A stretch of DNA of 64,000 bases from Secundilactobacillus collinoides DSM 20515 = JCM 1123 (GTDB taxonomy: Bacteria > Bacillota > Bacilli > Lactobacillales > Lactobacillaceae): assembly GCF_001435975.1 (NCBI RefSeq), contig NZ_AYYR01000029.1, forward strand, positions 36,102 to 100,101. The letters run 5' to 3'. Of the stretch, positions 18,025 through 27,952 are shown in pieces. Positions within the stretch are counted from its first letter, which is position 1; every line of letters begins with the position of its first letter. A model generated the notes under the pieces. That model saw only the letters and a program-made list of their open reading frames with translations, ran no database searches and was not told the origin of the DNA. A program made the translations under genes and the position numbers.

Positions 18025-18027
18025 AAT

Positions 18028-18068
18028 AAATAAGTCTTGGCTGAAGATGCCGAGACTTATTTTTTTTA
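18028..18068 (+). terminator. Intrinsic terminator
   Basis: AATAAGTCT / AGACTTATT stem with inner TGGC/GCCG and eight Ts, just after the amidase. Confidence 0.85.
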
Positions 18069-18248
18069 GCTGAAAAAGTACAAAAATTGTGTGTTTTATG
18101 CGAAAACTCGGAGTGTCACGTTTTCGGTATGCAGGTTTTAAACATCGCGTCATGACAAGCTTTCAATCATAAAAAAGTTTCGGAAATTTTTCACAAAAAT
18201 GCCACAGTTTATTAATGTTTTTCCGGTACACTACTATTATAGTATAGA

Positions 18249-18262
18249 TAAAACCGCTTTCA
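18249..18262 (+). promoter_or_regulatory. Candidate cre (CcpA) site before the antiporter
   Basis: TAAAACCGCTTTCA; its reverse complement TGAAAGCGGTTTTA fits TGWAANCGNTNWCA with one mismatch. It lies downstream of an AT-rich promoter stretch and 44 bases before the gene, a position that would block transcription when glucose is present. Confidence 0.45.
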
Positions 18263-18305
18263 TTAATTTATGAAAGGGCGCAAGCAAAAGGAATGAGGGA
18301 AAACA

Positions 18306-19724
18306 ATGGCAACTCAATCGAAAAAAATCAACGGTGCCGCCCTAACTGCACTGGTGGTCACAACTGCCATCGGTTCGGGAATCTTTGCGTTAAGCTCAGA
18401 CTTGGCTGCCGCCGCTTCTCCGGGAGCTGCCTTGATCTCATGGCTGATTGTCGGCTTTGGGGTGATGATGTTGGCCAGTTGTTTTAATAATTTACTCACC
18501 AAACGATCCGACCTGGAAGGTATCTTTGCGTACGGGAAGGAAGGTTTCGGTCCCTTTGTCGGCTTCATCAGCGGCTGGGGGTACTGGATGTCGTCCTGGC
18601 TTGGCAACGTGGCTTTCGCAACGGTCTGCATGAGTGCTCTGGGCTACTTTTTCCCGGTGTTTGCAAAGGACAACAGTCCGATATCCATCCTCGTGGCCAG
18701 TATTCTGGCGTGGAGTTTAACATTATTAGTGAATCATGGTATTGAAAGCGCCGCGTTGATGAACGCTGTGATCACCATTTGTAAGTTGATTCCGATCTTT
18801 ACGTTTATCGTAGTGGCAGCAATTTTGTTCAAGGGGCACGTTTTTACCGCTCAATTCTGGGGTAACATGACGGCCCCAGTGACGATCGGCAGCGTTGCCG
18901 GTCAAATTAAACAGTGCATGATGATCATGATGTGGGTCTTTGTCGGAATCGAAGGCGCCACGGTGCTGTCGTCCCGGGCTAAGTCGCGAAAAACGGCCGG
19001 GCGTGCGACAATTATTGGGGTTGCCTGCCTGATCTTTATCTATGTCCTGGCGTCCATTCTGCCATATGGCTATATGACGCGAGCCGAATTGATTCAATTA
19101 AAGCAGCCGGCAATGGTCTACATGTTCCAGCAAATGGTCGGCCCATGGGGCGGTGCGTTTATCAGTATTGGCCTCTTTGTTTCCATCATGGGGGCCTGGC
19201 TGTCCTGGACGATGCTGCCTGCTGAAACGATGCGGCTTATGGCGGAACAGGGGCTGTTACCGAAACGGTTTGCTAAGGAAAACAAACACGGTGTGCCAAC
19301 ACTCGCACTGATGACCACTGCCTGCATGGTACAGGCGTTTATGATCATGCTGATCTTTGCTGAAAAGGCCTATGAGTTTGCTTACAGTTTGTGTACCGCG
19401 GCTATCGTGGTGTGTTACATCATTGTCGCGGCTTACCAGATCAAGTATTCCTGGCAAAATCGCACGGCGAAGGGCAATAAACTGCAACTCATGATTGGTA
19501 TCTTCACTCTGATCTTTGAAGTTGTCGCGATTACACTTGCAGGGCTGCAGTATTTGTTTGTCTGCCTTGTCGTTTACATCCCCGGTATTATTCTTTATAT
19601 GTACACGAAAAAACAAAACGAAGACCGCCTACTTTCAAAACACGAGTGGTCAGCCACTATTCTCATTTGCAGCGGTGCCGTCATTACGGTCACGATGCTG
19701 CTGATGGGTCAGATCCATCTATAA
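18306..19724 (+). CDS. Basic amino acid/polyamine antiporter, APA family (ArcD-like)
   Basis: 472 residues, about 12 membrane helices. VTTAIGSGIFALSSDLAAAASPGAAL in helix 1, GIFAYGKEGFGPFVGFISGWGYW in helices 2-3 and MMWVFVGIEGATVLSSRAK in helix 6 are the signature of the APA branch, which contains arginine/ornithine (ArcD), lysine/cadaverine and similar exchangers. It would swap an external amino acid for an internal product without net energy cost. The ornithine operon argCJBD lies just downstream but behind a terminator. No arc genes for arginine deiminase are in the window. The substrate is inferred only at family level. Confidence 0.82.
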   Translation: MATQSKKINGAALTALVVTTAIGSGIFALSSDLAAAASPGAALISWLIVGFGVMMLASCFNNLLTKRSDLEGIFAYGKEGFGPFVGFISGWGYWMSSWLGNVAFATVCMSALGYFFPVFAKDNSPISILVASILAWSLTLLVNHGIESAALMNAVITICKLIPIFTFIVVAAILFKGHVFTAQFWGNMTAPVTIGSVAGQIKQCMMIMMWVFVGIEGATVLSSRAKSRKTAGRATIIGVACLIFIYVLASILPYGYMTRAELIQLKQPAMVYMFQQMVGPWGGAFISIGLFVSIMGAWLSWTMLPAETMRLMAEQGLLPKRFAKENKHGVPTLALMTTACMVQAFMIMLIFAEKAYEFAYSLCTAAIVVCYIIVAAYQIKYSWQNRTAKGNKLQLMIGIFTLIFEVVAITLAGLQYLFVCLVVYIPGIILYMYTKKQNEDRLLSKHEWSATILICSGAVITVTMLLMGQIHL

Positions 19725-19743
19725 ATTAATCATATTTTACTTG

Positions 19744-19778
19744 AGCAGAACTGCGTAGATTGCGGTTCTGCTTTTTTG
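19744..19778 (+). terminator. Intrinsic terminator
   Basis: AGCAGAACTGC / GCGGTTCTGCT stem and a T6 tract, 20 bases after the antiporter. 19779-19980 shows no credible gene. Confidence 0.85.
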
Positions 19779-19982
19779 GCATTCGATTAGAAATTAGGTT
19801 TGGAGTTGGATCCCGTTGCATTCCGCAATTCGGCACGGCATCAAAGCGGCTCGAGATGAAGCTGATTTGGTTGTTGCTGTACGCCATCTGAATGGTGGTT
19901 CATCGACTTGCATGCCACTAGATAGGCAAAGAACGTCCGCGAGACGCCTCCTAAAACTAGCGACTACAAACTGAATGAAAGT

Positions 19983-20103
19983 GCATACATTTTGCATAAA
20001 CTACTTAATATTCTCTAATTAATACAAAGAAAAGCTAAAGAAATATGCAGAAAATATACCCTAATTTATGTATATTAGCCCTATTAATGCAGAATTTATA
20101 CAG
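19983..20103 (+). promoter_or_regulatory. Candidate ArgR operator cluster before argC
   Basis: Several AT-rich imperfect palindromes with TGCATA/TGCAGA half sites: TGCATACATTTTGCATAA, ATATGCAGAAAATATA (20043), TTTATGTATATTA and TGCAGAATTTATACA (20088). They resemble 18-bp ARG boxes (TGAAT-N-ATTCA type), and their number just before the arginine operon supports ArgR control. No argR gene is in the window. Confidence 0.5.
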
Positions 20104-20139
20104 AAAAACGCTTAAATTTGATAAATTCAAAAATAATCA

Positions 20140-20167
20140 TTGCATTTTGGTAACATTGCGTTATAGT
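20140..20167 (+). promoter_or_regulatory. argC promoter
   Basis: TTGCAT (20140-20145), 16 bases, TATAGT (20162-20167), 59 bases upstream of argC. Confidence 0.6.
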
Positions 20168-20225
20168 TAGACACATACGAAAAAAGTAATTAAATTCTAA
20201 TTTAAAGAACGAATGGGGTGAGTGC

Positions 20226-21260
20226 ATGAACGTTGCGATAGTGGGTGTTACCGGATATAGCGGGACGGTGTTATATAGTCTTCTCGCGAATCATCCAGAG
20301 ATTGAAAAGATTAACTTGTACGGGCATACAGATGAAGGAGAAAACGGAACGGTCCGCTATTTAGACGAACTGCTTCCCCAATTCCACGGCGAGCACGTAG
20401 CCATTCAGGCGTTTGACCCAGACCAAATCATGGCCGACAACGAAGCGGTGTTTTTTGCTACTTCATCTGGCGTCAGCAGCCAATTGGCGGTGCCGTTTGC
20501 TGAAGCTGATTTTCCGGTCATTGATCTTTCCGGTGATTACCGACTCGATGCAAAGCAGTATGAACAGTGGTATCACAAACCAGCAGCGAAGACTTCGGCT
20601 CTGAAAAAGGCGGCTTATAGTCTCGCAGATTTCTATGATACGGATGCTAAATACATTGCTAACCCAGGCTGTTACGCTACGGCCGCGCTTCTCGGATTAG
20701 CACCACTGGTTCAACAAGATTTGATCGATCCCGACAGCATCATCGTTGATGCCAAGTCTGGAACTTCTGGGGCGGGAAAGAAGTTAACCGAAATTACCCA
20801 CTTTACCGAAGCCAACGATAACCTGCAACTCTACAAACTGGATGAGCACCAACATATCCCAGAAATTGTTCAGCAGCTGCAAGCTTGGAATGACAAGGTG
20901 CAGGCGATTGAGTTTAACACCACGCTGCTTCCAGTCACGGTGGGCATTATGGCGACAATTTACGCCAAACCGAAAGCGGGTCAGAATCAGGCGTCAATCG
21001 TCAAGGCCTTTGAAACGACCTATGCTGATCATCCATTCATCAATGTGCTGGATGGCAAGGTGCCCGCTTTAAAGGATGCGGTTGGGTCAAACAATTGTGA
21101 TTTGGGCGTGAAGTATAACCCGAAGACCAACACCATCATGATTGTCAGTGTGATCGACAATCTGATGAAGGGTGCCGCCGGCCAAGCGGTTCAAAACTTT
21201 AACCACATGTTCAACTACAAAGAGACTGTGGGATTGCCAAAGTTCCCCACATTCTCATAA
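20226..21260 (+). CDS. argC: N-acetyl-gamma-glutamyl-phosphate reductase
   Basis: 344 residues. Rossmann motif VGVTGYSGTVL at residues 7-17 (GxTGYxG), catalytic cysteine in ANPGCYATA (about residue 149), and the KSGTSGAGKKLTE loop. It reduces N-acetylglutamyl phosphate to the semialdehyde with NADPH, the third step of arginine synthesis. GGGGTGAG lies 5 bases before ATG 20226. First gene of argCJBD, with argJ following after 25 bases. Confidence 0.95.
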   Translation: MNVAIVGVTGYSGTVLYSLLANHPEIEKINLYGHTDEGENGTVRYLDELLPQFHGEHVAIQAFDPDQIMADNEAVFFATSSGVSSQLAVPFAEADFPVIDLSGDYRLDAKQYEQWYHKPAAKTSALKKAAYSLADFYDTDAKYIANPGCYATAALLGLAPLVQQDLIDPDSIIVDAKSGTSGAGKKLTEITHFTEANDNLQLYKLDEHQHIPEIVQQLQAWNDKVQAIEFNTTLLPVTVGIMATIYAKPKAGQNQASIVKAFETTYADHPFINVLDGKVPALKDAVGSNNCDLGVKYNPKTNTIMIVSVIDNLMKGAAGQAVQNFNHMFNYKETVGLPKFPTFS

Positions 21261-21285
21261 AACGAAAAAGGCAGAGGATAGTTAT

Positions 21286-22503
21286 ATGATGACACAAGAT
21301 GAAGAGCCTTCAATCAATCAGATATCGTTTACGTGGCCGAAAGGGTTTTACAACGACGGTATCAAGATTGGGTTAGGCACCGTAGATAAAAAAGATTTCG
21401 GGTACCTCTTTTCCCAAGTTCCAGCAGCGGCTGCTGGGACATACACGACCAACAAGTTTCAGGCCGCACCCACTAAATTGACCAAGGATACCATTAATAT
21501 CGACCATAAGCTCCAGGCGGTGATCGTCAACAGTGCGATTGCCAACTCATGTACTGGGGCACAGGGGACAAAGGATGCCCTCACGGAACAACAATGGTTG
21601 GCGGATGCGCTGAACATCGACACCAACCTCGTGGGGGTCGCATCCACCGGATTGATCGGCGCTTATCTGGATATGGATAAGATCAAGGCAGGCTTACCAA
21701 AGCTGCAGCCAAAGACCGGCGATGACGTTTCTCAAGCCGTTTTAACCACTGATAAACAACCAAAACAAGCTTGCGTTCAGGTAGAACTGGATGGCAAGAC
21801 TGTGACCATTACGGGTTTCGCTAAGGGTTCTGGAATGATTCACCCCAAGATGGCAACGATGCTGGGTTTTGTAACCACAGACGCTGCTGTTGACGGGGAC
21901 TTGCTGCAAGAAACATTGAGCGCAGGCGTTGATACCACCTTTAACCAAATCACGGTTGATGGCGACACATCGACAAACGATATGGTCGTTGTCCTGGCAA
22001 ATGGGATGGCGCAGAATACAGAAATTAAAACCGCTGCCGACACTGATTACGACACGTTTGCGGCTGGCTTAAAATTTGTCTTAGGTGAACTTGCCAAGCA
22101 GATTGCAGCTGACGGCGAAGGCGCAACGAAGCTCATTGAAACTAATGTAACCGAAGCCTTGAACTCAACCGAAGCACAGTCTGTTGCGAAAGCGGTCGTT
22201 GGCTCAAGTTTGGTCAAAGCAGCCATCTTTGGTGACGACCCGAACTGGGGTCGGATCATCGCAGCTATTGGCATGGTTGACGCCCACATGGATGTTGATC
22301 ACGTAGCCATTTCAGCAAACGGCATTCCGCTGGTTAAGGATAGTGTGGCATTGCCATTTGACGAAGCCATGGTGAGCGAAAGCATGAAGGCGGCAAAGGT
22401 TACGATTGACGTCAGTTTAAACAGCGGCACAGCAGTCGGCCAAGCCTGGGGTTGTGATTTAACGTATAACTACGTGAAGATCAACGCCAGCTACCATACG
22501 TAG
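21286..22503 (+). CDS. argJ: Glutamate N-acetyltransferase/amino-acid acetyltransferase
   Basis: 405 residues, normal for bifunctional ArgJ. The autocleavage site is in GMIHPKMATMLGF, where the bond before Thr is cut and that Thr becomes the nucleophile. The oxyanion motif TGLIG and the C-terminal DPNWGRIIAAIG are also present. It recycles the acetyl group from N-acetylornithine to glutamate, so no argA or argE is needed if it is bifunctional or cyclic. I use ATG 21286 after AGAGGATAG; the frame is open upstream into argC but without homology. Confidence 0.94.
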   Translation: MMTQDEEPSINQISFTWPKGFYNDGIKIGLGTVDKKDFGYLFSQVPAAAAGTYTTNKFQAAPTKLTKDTINIDHKLQAVIVNSAIANSCTGAQGTKDALTEQQWLADALNIDTNLVGVASTGLIGAYLDMDKIKAGLPKLQPKTGDDVSQAVLTTDKQPKQACVQVELDGKTVTITGFAKGSGMIHPKMATMLGFVTTDAAVDGDLLQETLSAGVDTTFNQITVDGDTSTNDMVVVLANGMAQNTEIKTAADTDYDTFAAGLKFVLGELAKQIAADGEGATKLIETNVTEALNSTEAQSVAKAVVGSSLVKAAIFGDDPNWGRIIAAIGMVDAHMDVDHVAISANGIPLVKDSVALPFDEAMVSESMKAAKVTIDVSLNSGTAVGQAWGCDLTYNYVKINASYHT

Positions 22504-22516
22504 AAAGGGGCCTCTT

Positions 22517-23266
22517 ATGATGAATTTGATTATTGTTAAAATCGGCGGCAACGCCATTCACAGTCTGACACCAGATTTCTTCGAACAGCTTAAAAACTGG
22601 CGCCAAGCTGGCAAAAAGGTCCTGTTGATCCACGGTGGCGGCCCGCAAATCTCCCAGTTAGCTGAAAAGCTCAGCATTCCCACGGTGAAAAAAGACGGTA
22701 TTCGGGTGACGGATGAAGCCACTTTATCGTTAACCAAAATGGTGCTGTTGGGCAACGCCCAGCCAGAATTGCTGACCCGGTTAAACCAGGCCGGTCTGGC
22801 TGCCGTTGGCTTGAACGCCGCTGACGAACACTTGTTGTCCGGAAATTTCATCAACGAAGCCGAATATGGCAACGTTGGGAACATTTCGGCGGTGAACGAA
22901 ATTGCTTTATCGAAACTGTTGAACGACCAGATCGGTGTTTTAGCACCGCTTGCACTGACCAGTGAAGACCACTGGCTCAACGTCAACGCCGACACGGCAG
23001 CTGCCGATATCGCCCGCCTGCTAAAGGCCAGCCAACTCTATCTGCTGACTGACGTGCCCGGTGTCTTAAGCGAAGGCGAAGTCGTTTCGCAATTGATTCC
23101 ACAAGATGTTCAAACCTTGATCAATAAAAAAATCATTACGGCCGGGATGCAGCCAAAGCTGTTAGCAGCCTGCGCCGCCATTCACGCCGGGGTTCACTCC
23201 GTTCGCATCACGGACAAGCTGACCCACCACGGCACAATCTTACAGGAGGTCGTTTCCGAACCATGA
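22517..23266 (+). CDS. argB: Acetylglutamate kinase
   Basis: 249 residues of the amino acid kinase fold: IVKIGGNAI at the N-terminus, LLIHGGGPQIS (phosphate loop), and the NVNADTAAADIARLL and LYLLTDVPGVL segments typical of ArgB. It phosphorylates N-acetylglutamate with ATP. AAAGGGG lies before ATG 22517 (ATG 22520 also possible). Its stop overlaps the argD start (ATGA at 23263). Confidence 0.94.
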   Translation: MMNLIIVKIGGNAIHSLTPDFFEQLKNWRQAGKKVLLIHGGGPQISQLAEKLSIPTVKKDGIRVTDEATLSLTKMVLLGNAQPELLTRLNQAGLAAVGLNAADEHLLSGNFINEAEYGNVGNISAVNEIALSKLLNDQIGVLAPLALTSEDHWLNVNADTAAADIARLLKASQLYLLTDVPGVLSEGEVVSQLIPQDVQTLINKKIITAGMQPKLLAACAAIHAGVHSVRITDKLTHHGTILQEVVSEP

Positions 23267-24414
23267 CAAATTCAATGACACACGTATTTCCCACTTACGC
23301 CCGGTTCCCCTTCGAACTCGTCGACGGCAAGGGTGTGACCTTAACCGATAATAATGGCAAACAATACTTGGACTTCACGTCCGGCATCGGTGTTTGCAAC
23401 TTGGGATACCAAAATCCCGCTGTCACAAGCGCGGTTGAAGCCCAGGTTAAAAAGGTCTGGCACATTTCAAACCTGTACGAGAACCACCTGCAGGAAGATG
23501 TCGCAAAACTATTGGTCAAGGATGAAGACAAGCTGGTTTTCTTCGCTAACTCAGGGACGGAAGCCAACGAAGCAGCACTAAAGCTGGCCCGAAAAGCTAC
23601 CGGCAAAACGAAGGTACTGTCGTTTAACCACTCGTTCCATGGCCGAACATACGGTGCAATGTCCATGACCGGGAATCCTCACATTCAAGAGGGCTTCTTC
23701 CCGATGGTGCCTGATATCAGCTTCGCGGACTATAACGACAACGCCTCATTAGACAAAATCACAACTGATTTAGCCGGCGTTATTCTGGAAGTGATCCAGG
23801 GTGAAGGCGGCGTTATTAACGGTGATCCAGACTGGCTCAAGGCCGTCCAGGCTAAGTGTCAAGAAGTCGGGGCACTACTGATCATCGATGAAGTCCAAAC
23901 TGGGAACGGCCGGACCGGGTACCAATTTGCCTACCAAGGCTTTGATTTGGATCCGGACATTGTGACGACCGCCAAAGGCTTAGCCAATGGTTTACCCGTT
24001 GGTGCCATGATCGGTAAAGCCAGTCTTGGCGATGCTTTTGGTCCAGGGACTCACGGCTCAACCTTTGCCGGTAACCCACTGACTATGGCCTCCGCTAAGG
24101 CGACCTTGGAACAGCTGACCCCCGATTTCTTAAAGGGCGTTCAGGATAAGGCTGCAACTGTTTGGACGCAGTTAGCTAATTTCACTGATTTGGCCGCAGT
24201 CAACTCGATTAGCGGGAAGGGTCTGATGATCGGTATTCACCTGACGGGTGATGTTGCGGTCAACGACGTCATCACCACGCTGCAGACCAAGGGCCTCTTG
24301 ACCCTGTCCGCTGTCGGCAACACGTTGAGGTTATTACCGCCACTGGTGATGTCGGCTGGTGATTTGAAACAGGGACTCACCACGATTTATGAAACTTTGA
24401 GCGATTTAAAATAA
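23263..24414 (+). CDS. argD: Acetylornithine aminotransferase
   Basis: 383 residues, class III PLP aminotransferase. FANSGTEANEAALKLARK binds the cofactor phosphate, IIDEVQTGNGRTG holds the PLP-contacting Asp, and the Schiff-base lysine is in TTAKGLANGLPVGAM. It makes N-acetylornithine from the semialdehyde. Translationally coupled to argB by a 4-base overlap. The operon ends here with a terminator; argF, argG and argH are not in the window, so this cluster alone yields ornithine. Confidence 0.94.
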   Translation: MTNSMTHVFPTYARFPFELVDGKGVTLTDNNGKQYLDFTSGIGVCNLGYQNPAVTSAVEAQVKKVWHISNLYENHLQEDVAKLLVKDEDKLVFFANSGTEANEAALKLARKATGKTKVLSFNHSFHGRTYGAMSMTGNPHIQEGFFPMVPDISFADYNDNASLDKITTDLAGVILEVIQGEGGVINGDPDWLKAVQAKCQEVGALLIIDEVQTGNGRTGYQFAYQGFDLDPDIVTTAKGLANGLPVGAMIGKASLGDAFGPGTHGSTFAGNPLTMASAKATLEQLTPDFLKGVQDKAATVWTQLANFTDLAAVNSISGKGLMIGIHLTGDVAVNDVITTLQTKGLLTLSAVGNTLRLLPPLVMSAGDLKQGLTTIYETLSDLK

Positions 24415-24428
24415 AAGGGTTATATAGG

Positions 24429-24465
24429 ACACTGCTGACAACATTTTGTTGGCGGTGTTTTTTTG
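24429..24465 (+). terminator. Terminator of argCJBD
   Basis: ACACTGCTGACAA / TTGTTGGCGGTGT stem followed by T8. The following bases to 24745 hold no visible gene. Confidence 0.8.
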
Positions 24466-24745
24466 AGTGACGATGTGCGTTATATGCCATCTGTTCAACC
24501 GTGAAAGACTGCTTCTGTGGTCGATGAAAACACAGGAATGATCTGCAATCTAGGTTTTGCGCGATTATGCTGCTTAGCAAGCAGCGTTAGTCGTGGCACT
24601 GGCGAAAAAAGTGTCCTGGTCGTCATTTTAAACACATTAAACTGTTAAGCACTCATTGTTTTTTAATTTTTAGATTGCTGTTTTCACCAGGGTTCGCTAT
24701 GATTGGACTAACGATGATTGCATTGTACTGAAAGGATGATTACGA

Positions 24746-25015
24746 ATGAAAGCCATTATTACCGTTGTTGGACAGGACCAAGTTGGAATCGTTGCAGCCG
24801 TTTCAAAGACGCTGTCGGACCTGAAAATCAACATTACTGATATCTCCCAAACATTGATGCATGGTAGTTTTACCATGATGCTGATGGGTGAATGGGACGA
24901 AAAGAACACTGCATTTGCAGCGGCACAGGATGCCCTCAATGACTTAGGGGAACACTTACACTTAGACATTCGTATTCAACGTCAAGAGTTATTTGACGCC
25001 ATTCAAAAGTTATAG
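24746..25015 (+). CDS. ACT domain protein, UPF0237 family
   Basis: 89 residues forming one ACT domain ([34 protein letters not shown]), a fold that binds amino acids. UPF0237 proteins are almost always encoded directly before a UPF0210 protein, as here (9-base gap). The role is probably regulatory sensing of an amino acid; the ligand is unknown. GAAAGGATG lies before ATG 24746. Confidence 0.88.
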   Translation: MKAIITVVGQDQVGIVAAVSKTLSDLKINITDISQTLMHGSFTMMLMGEWDEKNTAFAAAQDALNDLGEHLHLDIRIQRQELFDAIQKL

Positions 25016-25024
25016 GAGGTCACC

Positions 25025-26368
25025 ATGGAAACCAGACAAATTCAAGAAACCATTCAGATGATCTCTGAAGAACGGTTGGATATCCGAACCATCACTATGG
25101 GTATCTCACTGTTTGACTGTATCGATAGCGACGGTGCAAAAGCCCGCCAAAAAATCTATGACAAGCTGACGACCAGTGCCAAGGACTTGGTAAAAGTCGC
25201 TAACCAGATTCAGTCAGAATACGGTATTCCAATCATCAATAAGCGGATCTCTGTGACCCCGATCTCCATGATTGCGGCTGCTAGCGACGACAGCGATTAC
25301 GTCGCCTATGCACAAACTATGGAGAAGGCAGCGGAGGAACTCGGCGTTGACCTGATCGGCGGTTTTACGGCCCTCGTTCAAAAGGGCTACCAGTCCGGCG
25401 ACCGTAAGCTGATTGCGTCAATTCCTGAAGCACTGGACGTGACGAGCCGTGTCTGCAGTTCTGTTAATGTCGGCTCCACACGTTCCGGTATCAACATGGA
25501 TGCCGTGGCACAAATGGGGCGCGTCGTTAAGGATATTGCCGCCATTGATCCCGTTAACTGCATGAGCCTGGTCGTTTTTGCAAACGCCGTTGAAGACAAT
25601 CCCTTCATGGCGGGAGCCTTTCATGGTGTCGGGGAAGCTGACCGCGTTATTAACGTCGGTATCAGCGGTCCTGGTGTCGTTAAGCGGGCGCTTGAGAAAG
25701 TTAAGGGCCAGCCGATCGATACGGTTTCTGAAACGATTAAGAAGACCGCTTTTAAAGTCACTCGGATGGGTCAACTTGTCGGTAACGTAGCCGCTCAGCG
25801 GTTGAATGTGCCGTTTGGTATCGTCGATCTTTCACTGGCGCCAACGCCAAACGAGGGCGATTCTGTCGCTGAGATTTTGGAAGAAATCGGCTTGGAAAGT
25901 GTCGGTGCCCCCGGGACAACGGCCGCATTAGCGCTGCTCAACGATGCAGTTAAAAAGGGCGGCGTAATGGCCTGTGAACACGTTGGCGGCCTCTCAGGGG
26001 CCTTTATTCCGGTCTCAGAAGATGCTGAAATGATTCGTGCAGTCAGTGCCGGCCGGTTAAACATTGAAAAATTGGAAGCCATGACAGCAGTTTGTTCAGT
26101 AGGTCTGGACATGATTGCCATTCCAGGAGATACACCTGCTGAAACGATCAGCGGCATGATCGCCGATGAAGCTGCAATTGGGGTCATTAACAACAAGACT
26201 ACTGCGGTGCGGGTCATTCCGGCAGTCGGCCAAAAAGTCGGCGAATCGATCGACTTTGGCGGTCTGTTCGGGACGGCACCCATCATGCCTGTCAACACCA
26301 ACAGTCCAAAGAAGTTCGTGGACCGAGGCGGAAGGATTCCTTCACCGATTCATTCGTTTAAGAATTAG
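25025..26368 (+). CDS. UPF0210 (PFL-like) family protein
   Basis: 447 residues. It begins [29 protein letters not shown] and has the family's conserved [35 protein letters not shown] and [14 protein letters not shown]-terminus. The family is distantly related to pyruvate formate lyase-like barrels, but its activity is not established and I do not assign one. AGGAGG lies 5 bases before the start. It is the second gene of a pair with the ACT protein. Its TAG stop is also the first three bases of a hairpin element. Confidence 0.88.
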   Translation: METRQIQETIQMISEERLDIRTITMGISLFDCIDSDGAKARQKIYDKLTTSAKDLVKVANQIQSEYGIPIINKRISVTPISMIAAASDDSDYVAYAQTMEKAAEELGVDLIGGFTALVQKGYQSGDRKLIASIPEALDVTSRVCSSVNVGSTRSGINMDAVAQMGRVVKDIAAIDPVNCMSLVVFANAVEDNPFMAGAFHGVGEADRVINVGISGPGVVKRALEKVKGQPIDTVSETIKKTAFKVTRMGQLVGNVAAQRLNVPFGIVDLSLAPTPNEGDSVAEILEEIGLESVGAPGTTAALALLNDAVKKGGVMACEHVGGLSGAFIPVSEDAEMIRAVSAGRLNIEKLEAMTAVCSVGLDMIAIPGDTPAETISGMIADEAAIGVINNKTTAVRVIPAVGQKVGESIDFGGLFGTAPIMPVNTNSPKKFVDRGGRIPSPIHSFKN

Positions 26369-26455
26369 AGAGCGCGTAGAAAGGCGTTTAAGTGGTGGCG
26401 AGTAACTGCCTCGGCAGTTACTCGCCACCACTTGTCTTTCGGAGCGCGTTTAGGC
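26366..26455 (+). repeat. Long nested hairpin element, copy 2 (short apex)
   Basis: TAGAGAGCGCG ... GAGCGCGTTTAGGC. Arms AGAAAGGCG / GTCTTTCGG and the inner AAGTGGTGGCGAGTAACTGCC / GGCAGTTACTCGCCACCACTT. It begins at the TAG stop of the preceding gene. Confidence 0.8.
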
Positions 26456-26537
26456 TTGAGGACAGTAGAAGGCCAAACGCATTAATACCACCCTAAAAAC
26501 GTGCCCTAACTCATTAATAAAGCAACAGCTACTAAAT

Positions 26538-26585
26538 AAAAAGTCCTAGGAGCACCACACTCAGTGTGGTGCTCCTAGGACTTTT
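26538..26585. terminator. Bidirectional terminator
   Basis: A near-perfect 22-bp stem, AAAAGTCCTAGGAGCACCAC and its complement, with A and T tracts. It serves both the UPF0210 operon (+) and the lyase gene (-). Confidence 0.9.
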
Positions 26586-26593
26586 CGTTGTCA

Positions 26594-27952
26594 CTATTTC
26601 AAATGATCTGAATACTGTGCCAGAACACGGTCAACCATCTTTGCGGAAGAACCGGTGTAGTTTTCAGGATCCAAAAGCTCACGCAACGTTGCCTCATCAA
26701 CGTCATCAGTGACCCGCTTGTCTTGTAATAACAGCTCCAGAAGCGGTTTGTCCTCCTCAAAAGCCTTCATACAGTTTTCGTAGATGACTTCGTGAGCAAC
26801 CTGCCGACCGAGGTAACGCCCAAGGTCGAGCATGACCCGTTCTGAAACAATCATCCCTTTGGTCATTGCCAAGTTACGCTTGATATTATCTTCGTGGACG
26901 ATCATCTGGTTTAACACGGTATGCAGCATGGCCATGGCGCAGCTTAAATTGATGCAGATCTGCGGCAGGTAGGCCCAATCCGTCTGCCAGAAAGTCATGT
27001 CACGTTCGTGTTCTTGAACCATGGCGGTGGTGCCAAGCGGGGCACTGGCCTGAACGAGGCGGGTGGTGGCAACGATATTTTCACAGATCATTGGGTTGCG
27101 TTTCTGTGGCATGGTGCTGGAACCGATTTTACCCATGGTAAAGCCTTCTTCAACTTCTTCGATTTCCGTTCGCTGCAGGTTGATAATTTCATTAGCAATT
27201 TTTGCAACGGTACCAGCAATCATACTGAGAATGTCGCTGAATTCGGCAAATCCGTCCCGCGAAACATGCCAGGTAATGGTTGGTGTTTCCAATCCCAACA
27301 GGTCACAGTACTTGGCCTGAACTGCTAAGCCTTTGTCGCCAAGGGAGGCCAAAGTACCGGCAGCACCAGCTAATTCTCCAACAAGATAGCGGTGCTTAGC
27401 TTGTTCCAGTCGTTCCAAATGACGGCCAAATTCGTTTGCCCAGATGGCGATTTTGTAGCCAAGGGTGATCGGTACTGCATGTTGGGCGTGAGTTCGGCCG
27501 GCCATGACGAGATTTTTATACTTATCAGCCTGCTTTAAACAGTCCCGTAAGAGGTCTTCAACTTGGCTGACAATGAGCGCCTGTGCGTCTTTTAACTGTA
27601 AAACTAGCCCAGTATCGGTAATGTCTTGGGTTGTTGCGCCCCAGTGAACGTATCCGCCAGCTTCTTTAGAAAGGGACTGGGTAAAACTTTTAATCTGCGG
27701 CATGAGTGGGTGGGCCGTTTTTTTGAAACCTTCCCGGACATCATCCATATTAATGTTTTCATAAACGGCCTTTGCCTTGATTTCATCGGCTGCGTCCTGC
27801 GGCACGATGCCTTGAGTTGCTTCGGCTTGTGCAAGTGCTGCCCAGGCGTCCAACCATTTTTGAATTTGTGTTTCGTCTGAAAAAACGGTCCGCATAGCTT
27901 CAGTACCATACTGATCTTTAAATAATGCTGAATCAATTACACTAGATGTCAT
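26594..27952 (-). CDS. Fumarase/aspartase superfamily lyase (adenylosuccinate lyase/PcaB-like)
   Basis: 452 residues with three family regions: HWGATTQDITDT, GRTHAQHAVPITLGYK (general acid His) and the signature GSSTMPQKRNP with the catalytic Ser loop. C-terminal ADSL_C region present. Members cleave succinyl-type substrates to fumarate or cyclise carboxymuconate. The length fits both adenylosuccinate lyase (PurB) and PcaB-like enzymes. The setting favours a catabolic role over purine synthesis: it is divergent from a DASS dicarboxylate transporter and a MleR-like regulator, with no pur genes. The true substrate is open. TTAGGAG lies 8 bases before ATG 27952. Confidence 0.75.
   Translation of the reverse strand: MTSSVIDSALFKDQYGTEAMRTVFSDETQIQKWLDAWAALAQAEATQGIVPQDAADEIKAKAVYENINMDDVREGFKKTAHPLMPQIKSFTQSLSKEAGGYVHWGATTQDITDTGLVLQLKDAQALIVSQVEDLLRDCLKQADKYKNLVMAGRTHAQHAVPITLGYKIAIWANEFGRHLERLEQAKHRYLVGELAGAAGTLASLGDKGLAVQAKYCDLLGLETPTITWHVSRDGFAEFSDILSMIAGTVAKIANEIINLQRTEIEEVEEGFTMGKIGSSTMPQKRNPMICENIVATTRLVQASAPLGTTAMVQEHERDMTFWQTDWAYLPQICINLSCAMAMLHTVLNQMIVHEDNIKRNLAMTKGMIVSERVMLDLGRYLGRQVAHEVIYENCMKAFEEDKPLLELLLQDKRVTDDVDEATLRELLDPENYTGSSAKMVDRVLAQYSDHLK

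Noticed and set aside
19794..19997. 67-codon reverse frame upstream of argC
   Set aside because: Runs into the ArgR-site region, lacks a ribosome binding site and resembles nothing known to me.
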